Source: Buddleja alternifolia
Taxonomy: Eukaryota > Streptophyta > Magnoliopsida > Lamiales > Scrophulariaceae
Length of the DNA: 64,000 nucleotides
Reading direction: 5' to 3'
Assembly: GCA_019426215.1 (NCBI GenBank)
Contig: CM033399.1
Span: forward strand, 20,283,022 to 20,347,021
Positions 1 through 11,924 of this stretch are shown here, piece after piece; the first letter of the stretch is position 1; every line of letters starts with the position of its first letter. The notes below the pieces were generated by a model. It searched no databases and was not told where the DNA came from. It worked only from the letters and a program-made list of their open reading frames with translations. Made by a program: the position numbers and the translations under genes.

Positions 1-285
1 GAACCGGTTCGGTTCGATTTTTCGGTATAAATAAATAAATAAATAAATTAGATATAAATAAATAATTAAAATTTAATTATAACTAATTTTAATTCATTTT
101 CTTTATTTTCCTATAAGTTGTCACTAGAAAACACATTTTTTATAGTTTTTGGTCTATAATATGCTATATAAAAAATATAAAAAAATGAAAAATTCGGTTT
201 TTCGGTTAACCGACCGAACTGAACCTCAAAACCTCAAAACCAAAATTTCGGTTCTCGGTCGGTTCGGTCGATTCATGAACACCCC
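1..285. repeat. GGTTCGG-rich dispersed repeat, cut by window edge
   Basis: Both ends are rich in CGGTT/AACCG words: the first 25 bases, and 193-275 with many CGGTT and GGTCGG units followed by an AACACCCCTA tail. The two ends are partly inverted copies of each other around an AT-rich core with a TAAA run at 27-60. Plant genomes contain many short non-coding repeats of this kind. The left end is truncated by the window, so no target duplication can be called. Confidence 0.45.
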
Positions 286-2115
286 TAGGTATATTAATTT
301 TTACCCTGAAAAAATATTATAGGAATAGTATTTATGGAAATGCTTGGAAATAGCCATTTTCAGTTCTAATGTTGACTAGAAACGACTCTGCAATCAAAAC
401 AAGTGATATTTCAATTGAAAATGGGTAAGGCAATTTTTTCTTTCGGAACTTCGAATTGTAGAAAATGAAACTATAGTCCATGAAAACAGAATCAGATTTT
501 TTATTTTAATCAGTGGAATATAGTCTCTATTTGATTTAATTTGTAATGAAGGCATAATCATAACCTAATCTCTTTCACCAGATTCCTTTATTTCTTGTGA
601 GGCTGCATAAGATGATAAAATAATTGTCCAACCAAGACAGACAAATTTTTGGCAATACTTAAATAATTGATTACACCAAAATGATGAATAAATAGAGTAC
701 ATGTTTGACTTTTAATCAAACAAAGTTATCTTTACTTTTGTATACCATAGTCCATAATCATTATTATGAGGCCACTTGCTTTATCATCCATGCTTGTGAC
801 ACTACACTACATGGAAAAGTCTTGAATAATCAATATAAAGATTATGACATGGATCTTTCATATCTTTATCTAGGATTATGGCATGAGTTTAAAACAAATT
901 CCCCGAACACCCTGTATCAAATCACACCAAATTGTTTTTGTGAATTTGATATGGAACAATGGCTTCGGATTTCAGGTTAAAAACATATCGTATATGTGGT
1001 TTGGTCCTAGTTTTGAGGCTCAATCGTATTTGCACCTACCGTCATTGTTAATAATATATTTATGCAAAAAAATCATGTAAACACACAGTTACGTTGTATC
1101 TAAGTTTAATTCGTAATTTCTCTGTATATAAAAAAAAGTATAATTCATAGTTCTGTGAATGTCAATTGAGTCGGACATACCAGAAACTTTAATCGAACCT
1201 AATTGAATGTGAGTTAGGCTGAGCTTACACATTGAGTCTGATTAATTTGTGAGCCTTTTGAGCTTTATTAGGCTCAGCCTAAGCGCTTTTATAAGACCCA
1301 TAGTAGATTTTTAAGTTTGAAGCTTACTATGTGCATGAAATGCATGTATTAGTGGAGAATTTTCATCTTAAGAAACGTTTGAAAAACTTCCCGTTATTTA
1401 TGTTACTTCATGTATATTAAGAAAGATTTTAAATTTTGATAATCATTGTTGTAGACTTTTATGGCTCGTAGAAGCAAGTGAATTACTAGGCCTGTCAATC
1501 GGGTTTTATGAACCGAGTTTAGTGTGACTCAAGCTCAAAATTATCAGGTTTGAAAATTATAAGCTCAATCTCAACTCATAATTTTTTTCTTTGGCTCGGC
1601 TCAGACTCAGACTCACATTTTTTTACGAGTTTTGAGCTTATTTCGGGCCAACTCATCAATCTTTTTTCAAATAAAAAAGGTACACAATAGAATCATAATA
1701 AGACACTTATCTCGAATAGTAGACTAAATAAAAGTTTACAACTCTATGCTAATGAGCATGTATAATTCCAAGTTTTCTAATAGAGTCAGTTCTATCTGAT
1801 TTTTGCTGTTGACACGAAATTATGAATAATTATTGTTACTTATTTATTTATAAGAAAACTTGCCACAACCCTTCAACCTTCACTTTGCAAAAGTACATAT
1901 ATATACACTAATTGGAATGGAAGGCCACCTTGGAAATCCCATTACCTCCTAAATAACATACCATAGAAATGCCAAAAATTGACTATATTAAATATACGAG
2001 GGAATATATCCCAAGACAATCCCATATCATATTTTCAAGACAAAAAACATAGAATATATATGCATTATTATTTTTATAACATTTCATCACATTTTTATGC
2101 AAATGAAATCTGAAA
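286..2115. other. Intergenic, AT-rich, no gene seen
   Basis: I see no convincing gene. Two stretches, about 1165-1290 and 1490-1660, are built from GAGCTT/GGCTCAG/AGCTCAA words. They resemble the stretch at 34630-34925, so they look like degraded copies of a dispersed repeat. The short open frames near 705-1080 have no recognisable domain and are probably chance. Confidence 0.5.
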
Positions 2116-3577
2116 TCAGAATGTTTCCCATTTTGTTGTTACAACTACTGGCCCTGGATTAACCACCCTCTCATTCAAATTCCTCTGTTCTTTCTGGTTT
2201 TCGAAACATATCGGCATCGATCCCGTATAAATTCTGTGTTGCTGCTGCTGTAATGGGAGCCCCGAATTTTTTATCTTGAGCATATCAAGAGTTTCAATGT
2301 ACTTCTGCACCCTCTTCACCTTGAATTCATTCAAAAATGAAAAATAAAATAAAATTTTATGTTTTCAATAGATATAACACAAAGAAAATCATTTGATTGA
2401 ATAAAGTAGGACATTATACCTGCATCCTTCTCTGCAGTTTTACATCTCCATCAGCAGCAATACCATCCAATTTAATTAATTGTGTCATCAACAATTCAAC
2501 CAAGTTCAATAAAACTGTCTCCACAACTTTCTTGCCTGCATTAATTTCCAATTCAGTAGATGCCACCTACCAAATACATCAACAAAACCACAATCTGTCA
2601 GGGAATAAATAATAAGCCAAAAAATTAACCTATCTACCCCCAACGAGTACTATTCAATAAAAAAAAGCATCATATAAATAACTGCGTGATATGCATGCAT
2701 CAATTTGAAATCCCTATTTGTCAAATTGTTCGTAATCCAATTCTCGCGTCCAATGAACTTATGTTTTGATAAATTATAAGAGTCAAACCATATTACCCGA
2801 TTGGATGTACACTAGGATCATCTTTTTCCGCGAGCCGGAGATCTCCGTGCCAAAATCCAACTTGTGGGCCCGGGCCGTGACAAAATAACTAATCAAGAAA
2901 AATAACCTAACCTAAAACTTATGCAATTCTACCCAAAAAAAAAGACTGAATGAATGAAGGAATGGAGAAATTAACCTGTTTTGCAAGCTTGTCAACTTCA
3001 AATCTAATGGCTGCAATCTCCTTTGATGATTTCTCCATTATAGCATTCTTCCTTGATTCAAGACACTTTCTCTCTCTGCTCAATTCATCTTCAACTAACA
3101 CAATCTTTGATCCATTTTTGACCCCACAAATATCAAGAAAAGCTTTTGAATCTCTCTCCTTTTCCTTGAATATCAGCTTCTGATCCTGTGCATGCAATCC
3201 TGTCATCCCTACTAGCATTTTCTTCAATTCCCCTGCAACCCCACCAAAAAAAAAAAAAAAAAGTCAAAAAATCCATTTTTTAAATACAAAAATCAAGAAT
3301 AGTTCACAATTGTGATTGTAAATATTTTTTTACCAAAGCTGGCATGAGAAGTGATGATGAGTTCATGATAACATGAACCATATTTCACTTTGACTTTGAT
3401 GTTATTGGAATTATGATTTGAATCAGAAGTCCTCTGTTGAACTAACATTCCTCCAGGCCTCACCTCCCACCCTGCAGCTGCCTCGAAACCACCGCGGGCT
3501 GAGCCGCCTTTCACCGGAGACGAAACTGAATTTCCTGTCGTCTTAGGCTTCATTCTCAACTTGTAGTCTTTGTTCAT
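2116..3577 (-). CDS. BAG family molecular chaperone regulator (BAG1-4 type), 4 exons
   Basis: Exons on the minus strand: 3577-3334, 3232-2976, 2566-2420 and 2319-2116. All introns are GT-AG and the frame joins cleanly to 283 aa ending in TGA. The N-terminal part carries WEVRPGGMLVQQR (about residues 37-49), a hallmark of plant BAG1-4. A ubiquitin-like domain follows (about 60-130, with DQKLIFKEKERDSKAFLD), then a BAG domain (about 140-222, ending VKRVQKYIETLDMLK). BAG proteins bind the ATPase domain of HSP70/HSC70 and act as nucleotide-exchange co-chaperones, with the ubiquitin-like part thought to link to the proteasome. No signal peptide or membrane segment is seen. The start was chosen at MNKDYK; the next Met, 8 residues on, is equally possible. 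The frame stays open upstream to 3769, but that stretch has no BAG similarity and is probably 5' UTR. The C-terminus stops at KWETF, slightly shorter than relatives I recall ending in KWEFFD. Confidence 0.93.
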
Positions 3578-5189
3578 GATGCTATTTATAAAGATGGAAA
3601 ATGTATCGAGAAAGGTTTGGTTGTACAGGAAGAAAGGGTTGAGTTTGAAGTGCTTGTCTGCTAAGCTAAGAACATATCTATATATGAAGAAAGAATCAAA
3701 TGTTTTTCTGACCCACAATGTCAGACCAACAACAACAACAATATGGTTTTTATGTATGTATACATACAAATTTTATTAAAGAAAGCAAAGTTTTTTTTTG
3801 TTGCAAAAATCTGTGTTTGTTGAAGTCAATTAGGGGAGTTTTCCAGGGAAGTTTCAGAACTAAAATGATAATGATACTTACAGAATCTGTATTATATATA
3901 TAATGAGAGAGTAGGGAAGAAGAATGGGGTGGTTAAAGGGAGGAGAGAAGAATATGTCTTGGTTGGGTTGTTGGTTTTCTTTTTCTTTATTTTATTTTTA
4001 TGTGAGTTTGTGTTTGGTAATTGGTAGTATTTAATTTATAAATGATGAATGTCATTAATGTGTGTATATATATTAATATTAATATATTATAAATGTCACA
4101 CAAGATCTATATACTATACAATGGGGAAAAAATTAAAAAGAAAAAAAAAAGACGATTCTTCTCCTTTCTTTTCTTAAATAAAAAAAAGCTGATTTTTCTT
4201 TCCATGTTCGCATTAACTAGGTTCAATGGAGGGAAACTACGACGGATGCTTGGCTTTTTGGCTTTTGGCAGTATTGGATTCTTTACTTGGATATGCCTTT
4301 CTTTATCCACATAAAATACTATAATATTTTATTTATTTTATATGTAAGTGACCATTCATTTTCTTAAGAATATTTATTTCAAATAAAATGTAAATAGGCA
4401 TAAAGAATATTTCACAATTTAGTCCAATGGAATGACTACCTAGTACCTACGTAGTTTCTCCCCCTTCATGGAGTAATATAGAAGCATAGGAAATTTTATA
4501 CTACTCATATAAATGGACATTAAGCGGTAAGCGAGGTGATCTCTAGAATGATTTTTTGCCTATGCGTGAAGGTCCAAATCTTGGAGTTGCACTCGTTTGG
4601 AGAAGTTTAACCTTGTAGTCTCGCTCCAAACTTGATTAGTCTTAACAGTTACCTCCAATATGGGATCACGTAGTTAAATCAAAACAAATAATAAATGGTT
4701 AATATATTGTTTCCATTTATATTTCTCCATATATTTGCTCCACCCATGTGAATATCTGTATGTTCTTTACTCATTTATCCGAATCCATCACCTTATCCCT
4801 ATTTCCATCGCCCTCTAGCCTAAAGATATGTTGTAGAAAGAAGGATTTGAAATAGTGTAATATCAAACAATACAAGTACCAATAATTGACATATTCTTGC
4901 ATTTTGTCTATCTAGTTATGTATAAGTGGATTTTTTCTTTTAAATAATTATGCGTAAGTGGATGAATTTGATAATATTTTGGCTCCTTTCAAAGTTCTGG
5001 GTCCATGATTATAGGGCTACATAGTACAATATCAATAAGATGTTTTAAGGGTTAGAGTTACATGCAATGAGTTTTTAACCGTGATAATTTTGAATTCTTT
5101 ATACGTCTCTCTCGTATACTAAAGTTCTCTCGTTCTCGGTTTTCTAGAGCAATTTGACGGACTCATATTTTCATTCATATAAAAATAGA
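3578..5189. other. BAG upstream region and intergenic DNA
   Basis: This is the 5' side of the BAG gene and must hold its promoter and 5' UTR. AT-rich runs occur at 3889-3902 and 4060-4095, but no single TATA box stands out, so I do not call one. A 70-residue open frame at 4093-4314 is open on both strands, Lys-rich on one and Phe-rich on the other, which marks it as low-complexity chance. No other gene is seen to 5189. Confidence 0.5.
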
Positions 5190-5199
5190 TTATAAATTA

Positions 5200-5451
5200 A
5201 GAAAAATTACACACAAACCCCCTCACTTATTGTACAATTACTAAAACCCCCCTCACTTATTGTGCCAACACACTCCTTCATGTTAAGGATTATTCTTACA
5301 ATTACACCCCACGTATGTTTAAAAATTCTTACAATTTCACCACCGTATACCTTACGAATAGACTCTTTGAGGGAGTGTGTTGGTACTTTTCAATAAATGA
5401 GGGGTATTTTAGTAATTACAAAATAAGTGAAGGTTCTGTGTTTAATTTTCC
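5200..5451. mobile_element. Small TIR element with 10-bp target duplication
   Basis: A 252-bp non-coding element. The left end (AAATTACACACAAACCCCCTCAC and onward) and the reverse complement of the right end match over about 90 bp with scattered differences. It is flanked by the same 10 bp, TTATAAATTA, at 5190-5199 and 5452-5461. Long TIRs and a 9-10 bp duplication are typical of Mutator-like elements, and with no coding capacity it must be non-autonomous. Superfamily assignment is inference. Confidence 0.75.
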
Positions 5452-5461
5452 TTATAAATTA

Positions 5462-7946
5462 AGAATATGGTACTTTAGATTCAATAAACTTATTTCCAAT
5501 AACAATTAACACATGTTTCTAAAGTATGTCTTTGTCTATTCTTCTTTCTTCACCCTTTTTTCTTCTTTCTTGCATGATTGTACAACCCCTTTTCTCCATA
5601 TAAAATCATTGGATAAGATGCAAAAAATAAAAAAAGAAGAGCCTACGCCAATACTAAGGGAACCAATTTCTTGAAGCAACTGTTTTCAACTTTGATGATT
5701 CAATTGAGTAATGTTTGGTAATTCATCCACATACAATGATTATGTGGACATTTCTTAATTTGGGAAAAATGAAACTAGAAGCATTTCCATTTCTAGTAAA
5801 AACATCTTTACTAATGATGTTATAATATATAATACTTCCATGTCCATTCACTAAAATGGAAATCTTCAATAAGAGTGAAAATAAGGAAAGTTATAGTAGA
5901 AAGTGGTTGAATCAATTGCACATACTCCCTACCCCAAGCCTGAGTCTCTACGACACTTGCTCTAATTTGAGACTCATCACTCATGTTTACCTTAAAATGA
6001 GTTCATATTATTAACAACTATACACTATTGAGTGTATGAATATTGTGTTGGTTACTGAATAACGTTCAATTTCGTCAAATTCAAGTCAATCACAATATAA
6101 AGAAATTATGTGTATCGTGTAATTGGTTGATTTGTAAGAAGAGTGATCGTTACAAGACAAATATTAATGTGGTACTACATTTGCTATCTAATTATTGTGA
6201 GTTGTGAAATCACTTAAGAGTAAAGAGAATTATAAAAAATATAAAAAGCAATTCTTGTACATTAAATAAAGTTATTGATGCTATCAAAAAATGTTATTGG
6301 GTAAGGAAGGTCTCTTCCCTCCTCAATGCGGGTAGAGATGAAGTCAGGATTTTTAGTTTAAGTGAGCAAATTGGTTGGGGGATTTCGAATATAAAAAAAA
6401 TGTATAGGGTAAAAAAATTCTTAAAGTTGAGGGGATGCCACCACTAACCCTCCCCTGACTCCGTCCCTGAATGCGAGTGCAACATCTCGTTATTGAATGT
6501 TCTTCCTATGTAATTCTTCATTGTTATGAGTAAATTGACCTACAATATGAAGATGCCTTATGGAATCCCTCTTCAATGCGCATTATTGAATCTTCTTCCA
6601 ATGGAATTCTTTCTTAGTAAATGAGTGGATGAGCAACATGAACATTCGTTAGACGAGCCGATAGAGATCCTAGCTGAAACCCTTCTATAAGCCTTTAAAA
6701 CTATACCTCAATTCAAGTATATGTGACCAATGCACTTATGCTGGCTTCACTCCAAACAAATTTCAAAGAAGTTGGTGATGCTCAAGTCAGCTCAATACTT
6801 GGAGAAATGATGAATGGCTTGTCAAAAACAAGTTAAGAGAGCTTTAGAGAATGCGCATTTTACCTTCGATTGAAGTAGTATTCATACCTGATAAACGTCG
6901 ACCTTTACCCTCGCACGGGTTGTTTTTTTTGGAGACTCTTAAGGGGCACTTAAGTAATTTGAGAAATTACCATATATGTAATGTGTATTATTAATATAAT
7001 TAATTGAACAGAAGAGGGACTATTTTATCCTTGTGAATTATTTTGGGCACATCTATATTTTTTTTATTCTACAAGTATGAATGATTTACATGATTTACAT
7101 TTCTTAACTATTTTGTTAAGACTAAAATAACACTATAGTAATAAATTAATATCATCCTCAAATTAAAGAATAATTATTTTTAAAATAATAATTATTATTA
7201 TCAAATGAATGTGCATGAAGTTCAAATTAATACTAAATTACCTTGTTCAATGTATATTTATGTGAATGGTTAACAAGAATATTGAAAGTCACATATAATT
7301 CCTTTTGTCATCTGCAAATTCCTTTCATTTGTCTTGAAGAGATAAGTAAATTGTTGCAAATCATTTATAATTTCCCTATGTTTTCCGCATATTCCGTACA
7401 ATTGTCTTCAACAAATAACTAATGAGAGAATTATTGCAAATTACTATCAAATTGACTGCGTGTGATTCCTCAAATGGGTTGCGTGTAATTTCGTGTTAAC
7501 ATGTAATTCTCGATCTTTATCTACCTTTTTATTTTGACATTTGGCAAATGGTCATTGCTTTTAATTGAAAATTCATAATTTTTTGTTGTTCCTTTTTTAT
7601 TTCTAACTGGCAAAAGTGTGAAATATTGACCTTGCTGGTGGACTTAGTGGAGAATATATTTATAATCGTAATACATCCATTAATTCTTAAATTTTCCTTC
7701 TTTTTTTTGTGTGTGTTTCAGCTCCGTTTGAGGCTAAAAAAGAAATAACTTGAAAGATATTGCAAGCCAAATATCAGCTAGTTTTCCATCTGAAAGGTGT
7801 ATTATTATCCGTGCATAGTATATAATATTAAACATGAGATGACCTTTATTATACATGTTTATTATCTGTAAAGTATATAAAACATGAGATGAGCTCCAAT
7901 CTTTTTTCCACTGGAAAGAGGGAGAAGAATAATTCATCATAGTACT
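5462..7946. other. Intergenic, no gene seen
   Basis: AT-rich sequence with frequent stops in all frames. I see no conserved motif, no splice-linked open frames and no RNA gene. Around 6300-6480 there is a gene-sized open region with many breaks, too weak to call. Confidence 0.45.
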
Positions 7947-7956
7947 AACATTCTTT

Positions 7957-9104
7957 GGGATTATTACACTCAGCATCCTAAGGTTTTTCGAAAATTACAA
8001 AAAATATCCTCTAGTTTAATAATAAATTACATCTAACATCCCTACGTTTTATTCCGTCCAACAAATAACACCTTCTGTTAGGGTTACTGTATCGCGCTGT
8101 TAAAATTTTTGGTGAACTTCTGAAAATGCCTTTGTCCTTTTATGGACATGGAAACGCAATAATATTCGGCCAAGTATACCCTTTTGGTGTAAATTGTAAT
8201 ATTTTGTAAAAATATAGGTGTTATATGTAATATTGTGTATAAAAAGTATAAAAAAAATTATTTATAAAAAAAATATTCTCAAGAAAATAAAATAAATTAG
8301 AAATTATTAAAATTATATTAAAAAAATTGTGTATAAAATATTATTTTAATCTTTTATTTAAATTTATATATAAGAGTTTATATAATAGTTTAGATTATAC
8401 AATAGTTTATATAATTTAAAAATTATATATTTTAAATTAATTTATGAAATTTACAATTAATTTAATAATTGTATTTTAATAAACTTAATTTCTAAACTAC
8501 ATTACTTAAATAATATATTACCTTATAAATTAAATTAAAAAAAAGAAAAAAATGAAAAAGAAAAAGGAAAGGGGGTGGGAGTCGTCTTCTCCAACCCACC
8601 CCCATCCCCAAACAGTACACACACACACACACTCAACAATACACACACAGTTACACACACACACACTCACGCACAACTACACACAATTACATGCACACAC
8701 AGTCACACACACAATTACACGCACACGCACACACAGTCACTCACACACACACACACTCACACACACATGCAGTCACACACATTCACACACACGCACAGTC
8801 ACACACATATATGTATATTCATATATATATATATAATTACTTTTCTTTTATTTTAAAATTAGTATTAAAAGTAAATCTAAAGATGTGAAGGGGGTAATAT
8901 GGTAATTTAGTTTTTTTTTCTTTTTTAAATGTTTTTTCTTTTCTTTTTGTAAAAATATTCTGTAAGGGTATTTATGTCTTTTAACACTTTCCATCCAAAC
9001 TTACATCAATACATGAAACATAAGGATGTTAGATGTAATTTATTGAATTAGGTGATGTTTTTTTATAATTTTGAAATACCTTAGGATGCTGAGTGTAATT
9101 ATCC
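7957..9104. mobile_element. 1.15-kb TIR element with CA-repeat core
   Basis: The left arm from 7957 (GGGATTATTACACTCAGCATCC...) and the reverse complement of the right arm ending at 9104 (GGATAATTACACTCAGCATCC...) match over about 100 bp. The flanks are an exact 10-bp repeat, AACATTCTTT, at 7947-7956 and 9105-9114. The interior holds no gene, only AT-rich DNA and a CA/TG-type microsatellite. Structure and duplication length fit a non-autonomous Mutator-like element. Confidence 0.82.
8613..8832. repeat. CA-rich microsatellite followed by TA run
   Basis: An imperfect (CA)n tract broken by GT, ATT and GC interruptions runs from 8613 to about 8805, then changes to (TA)n to about 8832. Three overlapping frames are open across it and translate to His-Thr repeats; these are low-complexity artefacts, not genes. 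Confidence 0.9.
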
Positions 9105-9135
9105 AACATTCTTTTACTATACATGAAATCATTTT

Positions 9136-9344
9136 TCAAATCTGGCAAGGGGATTCCTCTCCATGGTCAAAGCCAATGCTATTGAGCCTTTGAGAAGGAC
9201 CAGAACCTTTTAGAAAAAACTCGAAGAAAGCACCGGGAGGATAATGAGTTTGTGGCTTAACCTTTATAAATTGTGTATGTCTAACGCCATTTGCATTAGA
9301 AGATGCAGAAAAGAGTATCAAAATAGGTACTTTTGTCGTCCCAT
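9136..9344 (-). pseudogene. Possible IDA-like (IDL) peptide precursor, frameshifted
   Basis: An ATG at 9344-9342 begins MGRQKYLF and hits TGA at once (9320-9318). The next frame carries on from the same point with ILFSASSNANG, which together look like a signal peptide split by a one-base shift. The frame then runs to a stop at 9136 and holds PPGAFFEFFLKGSGPSQRLNS near its end. The order signal peptide, variable region, FF-F-KG, SGPSxRxNS resembles plant IDA-like peptides, which act as secreted ligands of HAESA-type receptor kinases. The usual PIPP part before SGPS is missing and the usual His of RHN is Leu. No upstream in-frame ATG exists for the second frame. It lies 31 bp beyond the end of the TIR element at 7957-9104. 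Family call is tentative. Confidence 0.38.
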
Positions 9345-11399
9345 ATGAATTATCAAAATGGGGGCATTGGGTACAGGCTTCCTAATATTTTATACAATAA
9401 TCATTGGTAGTTCACACTTAAACAACCCTTTCTGAGATATTTTCAATGTATAGTTTTTGTAAAAACTTTACCTTGAATTGAGCGTAAAAACATTAACGCA
9501 TGCGAGTAATATGTAATTTCCCCTTAATAATTTAGAATTTATTTTCTAATTTTTCTAGAAAGCTTGAGGATGGATGATAGTATTGGGCGAGATCGTGGAA
9601 TTCTTGATTTATTAAATGAATTATTAAAAATAATTCATTAACTCATTACATATGAACTATTAAACTCCAACAAAACATGCTAAGGATCGGAATAACAGGG
9701 TTGGGACAGGGGGTTTAACTTTATTTGATGTTGGATCGGGTCTTAGGTAAGGAACAAAATCGAAAAAGAGTATGATGTAAAATAGCGGAAGAGTACATAT
9801 ATGAGGAGAAAGAGGTGAATTGTTGCACGATTTAGTGGTCAAGTACACCAAATTCAAAAATATAAATTTAATAGCCGATTATAATTGGACCACAAAAGTT
9901 TATGTTTCGTATATCAATTAAATAGGGATTTTTTTTTGTTATATTTACATATCAAACTTTGCTTAACCCTACTTTCTCTTCCTTCAAAATATAAAAATCT
10001 TAAATTGTTCATCATTCACATTTATTGGTCCAATTTTGGCAAATGAAAATAGCTACAATTGTTGTGTTTTTTTAAAAAAAATTCATTCTTAGCACTGTAG
10101 TTCTTTGATTTCTTTCATATTATTTATGTATATGAAGTAATATTTTATAGATTATTAAATGCAATTATAACATCATGCTCCGATCATGCTTCGTCTAGCT
10201 TTTCAGAAAAAGATTGTGATTAACTTTGATACGTCAAATCAAATTTGGTTATAGAAATTTCAGATGAGATAAATGTGTGCAGACATGAACTCAATGTATC
10301 CGTTACCTACTTTATTTTTGTAGAGATGAACTCGATGTATTTCTGTTACGTACTTTATTTCTCTCGCTTTTTTATTTTTTTGCCACATCTGTATTCCCCT
10401 TCAAAACATTTTATTACAACTAATAAAAGAGTCTCATTTGCTATTGCTATGGTTATTGTACTTCTTAAACTTGAGAATCTTATTAATTACACTGTTCACA
10501 GTTCGATTCCATTTGTTCTATATTTGAAAATATTGATTGCAAGTTATGTGAGGAGCTTGGTATCATTTAAAAACAATGTATATGTTCGGTGGAGTTTTAA
10601 CACTAAAATAAATTATTCTTGTGAATATGAATGGTTAAATTTGAAATTCTTATTTATAGTCATTGCTCCATAAATTTCTCATTCAATCTATAATTATGAC
10701 TTTGACTTTAAAATCTTTTGCGGTTCCTATTCATGTCTATACCTCTCCAAGGTCTCCACCTCGTAGGCTCGCACGTCAGATGTTCTTGCATTAATAACAT
10801 GAGACAATTTTCTAATGCTAAAGTCATGTTTCATTTAAGAATACTAGAAGAAAAAAGAAATAAGAGAAAACGCCTAATATTATCGATTGAGTTTAGAAGT
10901 TTCATATAATTATGTACCTTTATTTTCTACGTTAGATTAATTTTTAATTTGTTATTTGCCTTATCATAAGAAAGTTATCAAAAAAAAAATTGCACTTTTG
11001 GTTTCACGGGACATGGGTTGCAAAAATAGTGCCAAACTTTAGGAGAACGACAAAAATAGGTACGAGCCGAAAGTACTGGTGATTGTGGTAGTGGGTTGGC
11101 AGTGGGGTGACGGACTGACGATTTTCAAGTTTTCAGGAAGAGCAATGTAGAATTTGACTTTATTTTGCAGAAGAGATGAGGGAAGGTTCTACTATATTTA
11201 TAAATAAGAATGCTTAATTAATTTGATGAAAGGATGATTACTTATTAATAAATAATTTGGTGTATTTATTTAAAGATTATTTTACTATGATGAAGATACA
11301 AAGAACTTTATATCTTACTATATTTAATTTTTTGAAATTTAAGATAACTTTATTATCTAAACCCAAAAAATTACAAAATTAATTTTATATTTCTTACAT
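9345..11399. other. Intergenic, no secure gene
   Basis: A 142-codon plus-strand open frame at 10245-10673 is hydrophobic and aromatic-rich with no recognisable domain. Its composition matches the surrounding AT-rich DNA, so I treat it as chance. Nothing else is supportable. Confidence 0.45.
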
Positions 11400-11408
11400 A
11401 TTTATATT

Positions 11409-11915
11409 GGGAGAATTACACTTTTGATCCTGTGACTTTATCACTAAATAGTTCTAAATGTTTCAATTTTATACAGATTCGGTCTCTGTCATTGATTTTT
11501 TGTCCAAAAACTAACGGAATGGCCGCACGTGAGCCCAAATTGGGGAAAATTGGTCAAACTTTGATACTAAAGAAAAATCAATTTGCACAATTGAAAATTT
11601 GTAATTAGGGTTTATAAAATTTGGGAATTTTCAAAAAATTGGCTTTATAATTGAGGAAATCTTACGGTTCGAAGCTGTGATTTTGGGAATTTATTGAGAC
11701 ACTTAGAGTTTTTGATGAGATATAAATGAAGTGAGGTTCCACCCATTTCCCCAAAATCGGAGCTCATTTTGTTAGTTTTTAGACGGAAAGTTAACGGTAG
11801 GGACAAAATATGTTTAAAATAGGAATATTTAGGACAAAATTTCTCAAGTCTGATAAATGGGGGGCCAAAACTATTTTAGTGATAAAGTTCAGGAGCCAAA
11901 AGTGCAAATCTCCTC
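11409..11915. mobile_element. 507-bp TIR element
   Basis: The left arm begins GGGAGAATTACACTTTTGATCC; the reverse complement of the right arm reads GAGGAGATTTGCACTTTTGGCTCC. Similarity continues for about 100 bp, including TTTATCACTAAA and a TAACGG word on both sides. The flanks are 9 bp with one mismatch: ATTTATATT (11400-11408) and AATTATATT (11916-11924). It is non-coding. It has the same architecture as the elements at 5200 and 7957. Confidence 0.7.
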
Positions 11916-11924
11916 AATTATATT

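Noticed and set aside
3293..3769. N-terminal extension of the BAG frame upstream of 3577
   Set aside because: Open by chance in the 5' UTR; text has no similarity to BAG proteins, while the conserved start lies downstream.
8552..8888. Three overlapping His/Thr-repeat open frames
   Set aside because: They translate a CA microsatellite; every frame is open because the repeat lacks stops.
10245..10673. 142-codon open frame
   Set aside because: AT-driven aromatic and hydrophobic composition, no domain, no splice context.
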